Of a stretch of DNA of 64,000 nucleotides, positions 47,816-55,673 are shown in pieces (positions within the stretch are counted from its first letter, which is position 1; each line of letters starts with the position of its first letter). The DNA is from Favolaschia claudopus (lineage: Eukaryota; Basidiomycota; Agaricomycetes; Agaricales; Mycenaceae). The stretch is from positions 1,488,001-1,552,000 of the forward strand of contig JAWWNJ010000004.1 in NCBI GenBank assembly GCA_037176885.1, written 5' to 3'. The notes under the pieces are model-generated. The model saw only the letters and a program-made list of their open reading frames with translations, was not told where the DNA came from and did no database searches. Both the position numbers and the translations under genes were made by a program.

Positions 47816-49522
47816 ATGCGCAAAACTCCCAATCTCGCTGATTTTGACCGTCAAGTGAAGGAGACTCCAGATCTCAAATTGAACGAAGATTGGGACTTGA
47901 TGTACAATTTCATTCATGAAACCGTGGTATGTGCCTGCAATCTACCCACCATTAAAGTCCCATACATACGACGGCTCATTCGAACACACAAAACATTAGG
48001 ACAACTGCCGGAATATCTTTATGGATAATCTCGAACTGGAGCGACTTCGCTCAGAAGTCTCGCAGCTGAAGCACGCAAATAACGTTCTGCTATTGAAACT
48101 CGCGGTTGGTCCAATGTATTTGCGGAGACAACACAAAGCTTTCTCACGTTTGATCTTCAGAAGCATTGTCGATCTGACTATTCCGCGTTCCCAGATGAGA
48201 TTCTATACGCTATCTTTCGTGCTGCTCTCCCGCCTACATGGCTGCTGTACGGGACGAAATCAGTGGCACCTTACGCGCTGAACACTCTATCCTCGGACAT
48301 ACGCATAAAATCTTCTATTGCAGCCGTCTGCAAGTCTTGGAATCGGGTCGGTACAGAAATCCTCTATGAGAGGGTTATATTGCGTCGGATCACCCAACTG
48401 CCAGTCTTGGCTTGTGCGCTTGAGAGCAGAACTGGACTCGGTGCGCTCATCAAGCATCTCGACTTTGACTCTTTTGTTCCCCGGGGCTACTCCAACCTAC
48501 ACAAGCATGAAACGGAGCGTATCTTAGCGCTCTGTCCCAATCTTTCGCATCTCGGCTTTTCTCCACCCTGCGTTGGATCTCGAATTCCCTATTCGCTCCC
48601 AACTGTCGCCTCCTCTGTCACTTCCGTGGAGTATAATCGCAATATCCCTTACTCTGCCATCCTCCCCACACTGATCTCCCTGTCTCCTACTCTCGTCTGT
48701 GTGACCTTCGCCCTGCCCAAAGGCCACATTGATGAACACCCTGTCATCGAATATCCGAAACTGAAGGCTTTACATCTCCTCGTCGATAATGACTCTGTGG
48801 TCCCGCCGCTCAAATGGTCGGCGCCTCAGCTTCGACATCTGTGGATCTGTGGTTTTGATGTAACGAGAGAATTAACTGCGACTCATCTGAACAGCTTATT
48901 CGATGCCTGCGGTCCGACGATAACATTCCTTCGCATTCACTCAATTGGACCCATACAAGACATACAAGCCTTGCTAGATCGCTGTCCCATTCTAGAACAT
49001 CTCACCTTAGATTTCTCGCCAACCATGACACACAAACAAGTCAAGTTTCTTGACTTTTTCATTGAATACAATGATCCTCCTCGTCCCATCTCCCCAATCT
49101 CAAAGGAAGATTTTCCCGCTCTGGAAAATTGTCGCCACCTCGAAGTCATCATGGCCTCCCTTCCGTACATTCCCCGGGAGGCTGGAGAAGCCATATTTCA
49201 CCACTTCACAGATCCAACCTCGGTCAATGGTGACGCGTTCGTTCGCTATGATACCAGTGAGGACTACGATCCGGGCGAAGAAGAATCCAACGACGATTCC
49301 GACTCGGACTATATCTTTGACTCGGACGAGGATGATGAAGGCTCTGATGTTGACGAGGAAAGCTCCGAATCAGACGAAGAAGATGACTCTGACTCCGATA
49401 CAGCGTCGTGTATCACTGTTAGCGATACCGGATGTTTGCTCGATGAGTTTTATCAAGGGGAATACTGGGAAATAGGTCGGGACGAGGCGCTAACGGTGTT
49501 CAATCGAACCCGTACTAGTTGA
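47816..49522 (+). CDS. F-box protein, paralog 1
   Basis: Three exons (47816-47926, 48000-48104 and 48161-49522) encode 525 residues. Residues 1-37 hold the motif LADFDRQVKETPDLKL. A short coiled coil follows (LELERLRSEVSQLKHANNVL). The F-box is at about residues 75-95: DYSAFPDEILYAIFRAALPP. After it come RIKSSIAAVCKSWNRVGTEI and LYERVIL, the usual second half. Leu-rich, irregular repeats (RILALCPNLSHLGFS, LLDRCPILEHLTLDF) form the substrate-binding part. An acidic Asp/Ser/Glu tract separates this from a conserved end, ASCITVSDTGCLLDEFYQ, then WEIGRDEAL. F-box proteins normally link a substrate to an SCF ubiquitin ligase through Skp1. The whole design, introns included, matches the copy at 53044-54725. 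Agaricomycetes have large F-box families; the substrate is unknown. Confidence 0.85.
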
Positions 49523-50000
49523 ATGGTTGGTGCGTCTTATCGAGGTGAAACATCTGTTTACTGAACTCTCCCTTAGTGAGTGCCCTCACATTCTTCATTG
49601 AGTTGAGGCCTCGCCCCCGAGCGCTGAGCAACGAGAGTGTCGATGCTTGCTGAGTTTACCCAACGACGCTCAGCGCGGTGGCTTCGCGACCGCCTTTTAG
49701 CGGGCAGTTGGCTCAGCACATACCAGTTATCAACCGTCGTGTCCTGCGGAACGACCTGGTTCGATGAATTCGCTTGCCCGTGACACGTCTGGAAAAAGTT
49801 CAATATATGCGCCTTGTCATGACTCATTGCAGAGGTAGGTACGAGAAACAGACCGCCTGTGCCTGCCAGATGAAATTGTATCTTGTTCTCAACAACGAAT
49901 CTGTGCGCCCTGCTCGAGGTTAGGGTGGAGGTGGATCGGGCAATTTGTGTGGGTGTTGGGATTGCACGGGGTTAGCAAACAAGGTGACGCGCTCGGCTTT
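49523..50000. other. Flank between F-box paralog 1 and the retroelement
   Basis: No gene recognised. The phrase GAGCGCTGAGCA occurs here (49619-49630), an inverted version, CGCTCAGCGC, lies near 49668, and the same phrase lies upstream of the F-box gene at 47701-47712. The left edge of the retroelement is probably in or just after this stretch. Confidence 0.4.
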
Positions 50001-50036
50001 GACGCGAACCAAGCGCGCGCGCGCTTGGTCGCGTCC
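50001..50036. repeat. Near-perfect palindrome upstream of the retroelement ORFs
   Basis: A 22 bp perfect palindrome centred on a CGCGCGCG core (50008-50029) is extended on both sides by GACGCG and CGCGTC with a single bulged base. It can form a hairpin with a stem of about 17 bp. It lies about 310 bp upstream of the first retroelement ORF, close to a TATATATA run (50070-50084), so it may be a terminal element of the DIRS-like element. Confidence 0.7.
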
Positions 50037-50343
50037 AAGCTCCCTCCTCTTTGACTCCCGCTTTGTCAACGACTCATATATATACACCTAGCGAGCGTAG
50101 TGAAGACCCATCGTCTCACACTGCGCTCGCAGATAATTTACTCGCCTCGCGTCTTCATATTTTTTCATCACGGCACACAGGAGCCAATACCGAGTGAACG
50201 GTCGCTTCGCATCCCGTCCACCACCTTCTCCGCCTGTCTCGCCACTCGTCCCCCAACCTCCTCGTACTCCATCTCCCATCTTCCGCGAAGTCACGCACCC
50301 TGTCAGTTCTCCGCGGCACGCTAGCGCACCCCAGCATCCCAGC

Positions 50344-51249
50344 ATGACGAACCCCCCCGCTGGACCGAGCACCGACGCGCTGCTAACTTCTGATGAACGC
50401 CTCACACTTTTGGAAACACAACTGACCTTCCAATCCGGCAAGATGGACGAGCTCATTAAAGTACTCAACGCCGCCCGGGATGCGGCTATAGCTTCGACAC
50501 CCGCTGCGCCGGCACCACAAGTGCAGCTCCCGAACACAAATGCACCCCCACCCCTCGTCGTAACGCCCCCCGTCGCGCCCCAGTTCACCCCTCCCCTCGC
50601 ACCTCTCAATTCCCCCGCAGGTGCGTCACCTTCCCTCACCACCCTCTTCCCCGACATCGAGCCGGCATGCGTCCTCGAAGTCATCGAGCACAAGCTCAAG
50701 GCGTCCGAACTATATAAATTGGATTCTCGCGTCAAGGAATCCGACCCCACCTACAGCTTTAGCGCGACTGGAGCTCTCGAGATGAATACCTCGAAGCACA
50801 AGGCGTACAAATCTCTCGACGCCGTCCTCCCACCCCTACTCGTCTTCTTTGCCATCCTCACGGCTCATTTCTCCGGGCGGCGCACAATGGCACCGGTCTA
50901 CTTCTACCGCTACATAGACCACATTATGGCGCTGGCTCAGGACTATGAATGGGCTGCCGTGCTCAAATACCACGACCTCTTCTTCAATCGTCGTCGCGCA
51001 GACATGCATGACGGCACCTATGAAACCTGGGCGGTGGCGGATTACGAGCTGCTCAACAGACTCGTCTACCCCTACCGGAAACAGATCAACATTGTACCAA
51101 AGAACACAAAGCGCGCCCCTTCCTCCCCTGGCGAGTCGTGCCGCAAGTTCAACGCCGGAAAATGCGAATCTCCGTGCGCTTGGAATCGACCCCACACCTG
51201 CTCCGCACCTGGGTGCGGGAAGGACCACCCTTTCACTCAGCACAAATAG
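50344..51249 (+). CDS. Gag-like ORF1 of the retroelement
   Basis: A 301-residue protein from the first ATG in a frame open from about 50194. It begins with a Pro/Ala-rich region, then a coiled-coil piece (TLLETQLTFQSGKMDELIKV). A helical middle follows (VIEHKLKASELYKLDSRVKE; YRYIDHIMALAQDYEWAAVL; FFNRRRADMHDGTYETWAVA). It ends in a Cys/His cluster, CRKFNAGKCESPC..CSAPGCGKDHP, a likely nucleic-acid-binding zinc finger in which Cys and His spacing is C-x7-C-x3-C..C-x4-C-x4-H. Gag-like ORF1 proteins of fungal DIRS/Ngaro elements often end in such a cluster, as far as I recall. It probably packages the element RNA. A stop at 51249 leaves 159 nt before ORF2. Confidence 0.65.
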   Translation: MTNPPAGPSTDALLTSDERLTLLETQLTFQSGKMDELIKVLNAARDAAIASTPAAPAPQVQLPNTNAPPPLVVTPPVAPQFTPPLAPLNSPAGASPSLTTLFPDIEPACVLEVIEHKLKASELYKLDSRVKESDPTYSFSATGALEMNTSKHKAYKSLDAVLPPLLVFFAILTAHFSGRRTMAPVYFYRYIDHIMALAQDYEWAAVLKYHDLFFNRRRADMHDGTYETWAVADYELLNRLVYPYRKQINIVPKNTKRAPSSPGESCRKFNAGKCESPCAWNRPHTCSAPGCGKDHPFTQHK

Positions 51250-51408
51250 AGGTCAGGCCGGACGAGTGACTCGTCCCCGCGCCCTCTACTCACTCGTCAC
51301 GGCCCTCCCCCGAGCGCCACCGTCACTCTGGCCCCTCTTCCCCATGCTGCTTCATTCCCCCCACTTACCTTACCACCTAATCGTCCGAACACCGACCCGC
51401 GTGCCAAC

Positions 51409-52920
51409 ATGGCTCCCGTCGACGTATCGCCGACCCCTTCCGTGGCCTCCGTTCTAAACGAGGCCGCATGGACTTTTTACTTACGCGATTATCCCGACAG
51501 ACAGTTTGTAACCACATTAATTCATATCATACGTCACGGTGCAAACTTGGGATTCACGGGTGATAAGACCTCGTCGCAAAACTGCAGGAACCTGAAATCC
51601 GCTTTCAGTTCCGCAGCCGTCACCGCCGCTCTGTCCGCAGACATCGCCGCGCAAGTCGCCAACGGCCGAACCGCCGGTCCGTTCCTTGCCCCCCCTTTCG
51701 AAAACTTCCGCTCCTCACCTCTCGGCGCCGTAACTCGCAAGCGCGCGACGAAGGTGCGCCGCATCCACCACCTCTCGTGGCCGCACGGGGGTTCCGTTAA
51801 CGATGGCATCGCCGACGATGAAGCGGCCATCAAGTACGATATGATTGACCGCGCAATCAGCGACATCGTACGAGCCGGTCGCGGCTCTCACCTCATCAAA
51901 CTCGACCTCGAGTCCGCTTTCCGCCATATCCCAGTGCGCCCGGAGGATTGGCACCTCCTCGGTTTCACTTGGGATGAACAATTCTTCTACGACGTCGTGC
52001 TTGGTTTTGGCTGCCGCTCCGCACCTTACATCTTCAATCTATTCGCAGAAGCCCTCCACTGGATTCTCCAACGACATCTGCCAGCATTTATACGGCATTA
52101 CCTGGACGACTTCCTCAAAATCTTCGCTCCAGACGTTCCCCTGCCCAAGGTTCGGCAAGCTCTTGAGTGGGCGCTCGCACTCGGTGAGCAGCTCGGTCTC
52201 CACTTCCAACCCACGAAGATTTGCGGTCCCGCCACTTCCATCGAGTTTCTCGGCATAGAACTCGACACAGTTCGCCTCGAGGCTCGGCTCCCTGATGAGA
52301 AGCTTTCATACCTCAAAGAGCTTCTCAGCGACTGGTCTCATCGCACGCACACCAACCTTCGCGACTTGCAGGAACTGACTGGGTTTCTGCAGTTCGCTTC
52401 GCAGGTCATTCCGACCTCTCGCGCTTTCATTCGTGGACTGTACGACTTTCAAGCACAGTTCACCTCGCCTTTCGCTCGCCGCCGGCTCTCTAAGCCCGCT
52501 CGCCGCGATCTCGCATGGTGGTCTACCTTCGCGATGCAATGGAACGGCATCCGGTTGGTCGCCCCAAACCGTCCTATCGTGCACGTCCACACGGACGCCA
52601 GCGGCTCCAAGGGCCTCGGGGGCTTCTTTGGAGCCCGCTGGTTCTCTGCGCGCTGCCCGCGCCGCTACCGCAAGGAGCATATCCAGGTCAAGGAAATGCT
52701 CGCTGTCGTCCATGCCGTCCTCTGCTGGGGAGCAGAGTTCCGCGGCACTCACGTCGTATTCCACATTGACAATGAGGCTGTTAGCAACAGCGTCACCAAC
52801 CTCTCCATTCGTTCCGCTCCGACGATGATCCTCCTCCGCAACTTTCTCGCTCTCGCATGCCGGCTGGGACGCGAGGCTGAGCCGGTCCAAAAAAGGAAAT
52901 TCCATGCAACTCCCCCGTGA
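51409..52920 (+). CDS. Reverse transcriptase-RNase H of the retroelement, C-terminally truncated
   Basis: A 503-residue intact frame from ATG 51409. The reverse transcriptase shows GPFLAPPFENFRSSPLGAVT, then IHHLSWPHGGSVNDGI, then HLIKLDLESAFRHIPV with the first catalytic Asp, and HYLDDFLKIF with the Y-L-D-D pair. The C-terminal RNase H begins at HVHTDASGSKGLGGFFGARW (first Asp). It continues with HIQVKEMLAVVHAVLCWGAE (the Glu) and HVVFHIDNEAVSNSV (second Asp). The usual last part, with the A-D-x-x-S/A-R block, is absent: the frame leaves the family pattern after LALACRLG and ends in 14 unrelated residues. The Y-L-D-D-F box and the N-D-G-I segment match DIRS-order elements rather than Gypsy or Copia. 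No tyrosine recombinase follows. The enzyme is probably not fully functional. Confidence 0.82.
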   Translation: MAPVDVSPTPSVASVLNEAAWTFYLRDYPDRQFVTTLIHIIRHGANLGFTGDKTSSQNCRNLKSAFSSAAVTAALSADIAAQVANGRTAGPFLAPPFENFRSSPLGAVTRKRATKVRRIHHLSWPHGGSVNDGIADDEAAIKYDMIDRAISDIVRAGRGSHLIKLDLESAFRHIPVRPEDWHLLGFTWDEQFFYDVVLGFGCRSAPYIFNLFAEALHWILQRHLPAFIRHYLDDFLKIFAPDVPLPKVRQALEWALALGEQLGLHFQPTKICGPATSIEFLGIELDTVRLEARLPDEKLSYLKELLSDWSHRTHTNLRDLQELTGFLQFASQVIPTSRAFIRGLYDFQAQFTSPFARRRLSKPARRDLAWWSTFAMQWNGIRLVAPNRPIVHVHTDASGSKGLGGFFGARWFSARCPRRYRKEHIQVKEMLAVVHAVLCWGAEFRGTHVVFHIDNEAVSNSVTNLSIRSAPTMILLRNFLALACRLGREAEPVQKRKFHATPP

Positions 52921-53043
52921 CCCCGAACTCTTGACCCCTGACTCTTTGCCACTCTTCCAAATCCACGACCACCTTCGTTCAAAAGTCATCTTCTCGATTC
53001 TCTTGCTCATACTATCCTACGAGTAGCGATCCCTTCGACTTCT

Positions 53044-54725
53044 ATGGCGTCAAATCCCACTCGCGCAATGCGCGAACTCGAAGTGCCGAACCTCAACGAA
53101 TTCGATCGTCAAGTGAAGAATAATCCATCCCTAAAAAGGGACTGGCGGTTTGTCTACGGTTTCATTAAGAAATCCACGGTCTGTGTTTGCGATGCTCACA
53201 TCGAGACGGTTCATGTTAACAAAAAAAACGAGCAGGACAACTGCCGGAATATTCATCTCGAAATGGAGCGACTTCGCTCAGAAAACTCTCAGCTCAAACA
53301 AGAGAACAACAGTTTGCTAGAAAAAGTGGCGGTTGGTCACTTAAGTTGACGGTGGCAGCGATGAATTTAATCTTTTGTGTCTAGATTTATCGCCGAGCAG
53401 CCCGAGCTGACTATTCCGCGTTTCCGGACGAGATCCTACTCGCCATTTTCCGTGCTGCTCTTCCGCCTGCATGGTTGCTATATGGGACAAGATCAGTGGC
53501 ACCCTACGCGTTGGACATGCTATCTTTGGACATACGCACAAAATGCTCTATCGCAGCTGTGTGCAAGTCTTGGAATCGGGTCGGTACAGAATTGCTCTAT
53601 GGGAGGATTATATTACGTCGCATTACTCAATTGCCAGCTTTGGCTTGTGCACTCGAGAACCGACCTGGACTCGGAGCGCTCGTCAAGCATCTCGATGTCA
53701 ATTGCTTTGCTCCTCGCGGCTACACCAAACTACATCATGGTGAAACACAACGCGTTCTGGAACTCTGCCCTAAACTCTCTCACATCGGATTCTCTCCACC
53801 CTCAGTCATTCCCCAACTTCCCTTTTCAATCCCGATGATCAACTCCTCTGTTACTTCGCTGGAATTCGGTCTTTGTATTCCTTATCCTTCGATCCTTCCC
53901 ATCCTGAAAGGCCTATCTCCCTATCTCAAATCATTGAGCTTCACTATTCCAGGGGTTTCTGACCAAGAACACCCCGCCATCACATTTCCCACATTAGAGG
54001 ACTTGCACCTCACAGTCACCAAGGAATCTGTGGTCGGGCCACACAAGTGGTTGGCACCGAAGCTTCGACGACTGTGGATCTGGGAGATCCTACGCCAGTC
54101 AGGACTTGGATTCCGTCCCATAGTCAATGCATATGGGCGGTCTATCATTTTCCTTCGAATTCATTCCACGTCTTGCGCCAATATCCAGCAGCTACTGGAT
54201 TGCTGTCCCATCCTGGAGTATCTCACTATAAATTCTTCTCCGAAGCAGGCCATGGCACACAAAAACGTCAAATTTGTCGATATAATATGTGCTGCCATAT
54301 TGACCATCAACTTATCCAAGGATAATTTTCCCGCTCTAGAATGCTGTCGTAATCTTATGTGGGTCAGGGGGGCCCTTCAATACATCCCACAAATTCCCTG
54401 GGACGCTCCCAAAGCCATATATCGCGAGTTCACCGACCCAAGATCAGTCAATGGTGGTGCGTTCATTCGATTCAGCAGCTACGACCTGAGCAACAATGAA
54501 GAATCTGACGTTTCCGTTTCAGACTACGCGTCTGACTCTGATGAGGAAGATTTATTAGGTTCCAATGATTCTGAAAGGGACTCAGACTATGCCTCTGATT
54601 CGGACGGAGCGTCGTGTATCACTGTCAGCGACACAGGCTGTTTGCTTGATGAGTTTTATCAAGAGGAACAATGGGAAATTGGTCGTGATGAGGCGTTGGT
54701 GGTATTTAGTCGTACCCGTAGTTAA
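53044..54725 (+). CDS. F-box protein, paralog 2
   Basis: Three exons (53044-53178, 53236-53331 and 53385-54725) encode 523 residues, with intron positions identical to paralog 1. It begins with LEVPNLNEFDRQVKNNPSLK, then the coiled coil MERLRSENSQLKQENNSLLE. The F-box is at about residues 84-103: DYSAFPDEILLAIFRAALPP, followed by AVCKSWNRVGTELLYGRIIL. Leu-rich segments (RVLELCPKLSHIGFS, QLLDCCPILEYLTIN) follow. An acidic Asp/Ser tract precedes ASCITVSDTGCLLDEFYQEE and WEIGRDEALVVFSRTRS. The conservation with paralog 1 is high in the F-box and in the last 40 residues, but low in the acidic tract. It is a putative SCF substrate adaptor with unknown target. A truncated retroelement separates the two copies. 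The next gene starts only 97 bp after the stop. Confidence 0.85.
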
Positions 54726-54822
54726 TAAGTGGTCCATAGAATTAGTTGTTTATCTTTCTGAGCTGGAGGTATGGTTGGCCGGGGCCAACTCAAGAGTGAC
54801 CACTGGGACAAACTGGCTTGCC

Positions 54823-55230
54823 ATGAACCCATACAGTTTACTCAACGTCGACTCCGGCGCGTCCTCCGCAGACATCAAAACTGCATATCACCGCGCTCTA
54901 TTGACTGCCCATCCCGATAAAAACCCCCAATCGTCTCAAACCGACGTTGCCGCCATTAAAGAAGCCTATCGCATACTCTCCACCCCGTCCCTGCGCGCCA
55001 AATCTGATCAAGAGCACTCGAAGCGCAAGGGTCCACGCCCTGCTCAAGTGATTTCATTGACCGAATTCGACGAAGTAGAAGGCGACGATTCATGGGTTCA
55101 TTCTTGCCGATGCGGTGGTATCTATATAATCACTGGCGCCGAGATGGAACGCGGATTGCACCTCGTTCCATGTACGAGTTGCTCGGAAACTGTTTGGATT
55201 GGATATGAGCTCGTGGAGGAGGATAGCTGA
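54823..55230 (+). CDS. DPH4: DPH4, J-domain protein of diphthamide synthesis
   Basis: An intronless 135-residue protein. The J domain covers residues 1-70: MNPYSLLNVDSGASSADIKT, AYHRALLTAHPDKNP with the essential H-P-D, and EAYRILSTPSLRAKSDQEHS. The C-terminal CSL (DPH-type) zinc domain follows: ISLTEFDEVEGD, CRCGGIYIITGAEMERG, then CTSCSETVWIGYELVE, with Cys pairs C-x-C and C-x2-C. DPH4 (DNAJC24/Jjj3) helps load the iron-sulfur cluster enzymes that make diphthamide on elongation factor 2. Domain order and length match the family. The start at 54823 was chosen because the conserved N-P-Y-S-L-L follows it directly, although the frame is open upstream. Confidence 0.93.
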   Translation: MNPYSLLNVDSGASSADIKTAYHRALLTAHPDKNPQSSQTDVAAIKEAYRILSTPSLRAKSDQEHSKRKGPRPAQVISLTEFDEVEGDDSWVHSCRCGGIYIITGAEMERGLHLVPCTSCSETVWIGYELVEEDS

Positions 55231-55673
55231 CATCCGTTGTGGTGTTCAGTTGCCCGTATGCGACAGGCGGCAAGTTAACAGGCCACTTTACGCCGACCAA
55301 CCCTCTCGCTCATTCGCCTTTCTATCTCAGTATTCACCTATGCCACTCTCTATTAGTGACCAGCGATTCTTAGTCCCCTTTGGGGCCCTACCAATTGAGG
55401 CTGCACGTCACCGTCCTCTGCCAATTCGTAGCATGTAGGATCCTCGACTTCAAGACGGAGGAAGCCATGCAGTCACGGCAAATGTGCTGCGATGGAACGT
55501 TGCGACGACCCAAGGTTCGGTCAACATTGTCATTGTCATGGTTCTTTTCTTCCCCAGCCCGATAAGTCGAAAATCCAGTGTACAGAAGATCATGAGAATA
55601 TACATTGCATCGTCAAGGTCATTAAGTATGCGTCAATTCCGAATCCAGGCATCCTACAACATCAACTGTCCGC
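55231..55673. other. Convergent 3' flanks
   Basis: DPH4 (plus) and the PX-GH18 gene (minus) end facing each other across 443 bp. The stretch shows no coding signal beyond short open frames. Confidence 0.5.

Larger units (their letters stand above)
50001..52920 (+). mobile_element. DIRS/Ngaro-like retroelement, 3'-truncated
   Basis: Two consecutive ORFs (gag-like and RT-RNase H) on the plus strand, with no LTRs, no integrase and no endonuclease seen. The RT is of the tyrosine-recombinase retroelement type. The third ORF expected for this class, the tyrosine recombinase, is missing, and the RNase H domain stops short, so the right end is truncated. The promoter and start of F-box paralog 2 begin about 120 bp on. 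The left boundary is uncertain; I set it at the palindrome. Both ORFs are free of stops, so the insertion is not ancient, or is under some constraint. Confidence 0.75.

Noticed and set aside
50194..50343. Longer gag-like protein starting at 50194
   Set aside because: The codon at 50194 is GTG; the first ATG is at 50344.
52306..53010. Minus-strand frame of 234 codons running across the retroelement end
   Set aside because: Antisense to the RT-RNase H frame, low complexity in Glu/Arg/Ala, no motif.
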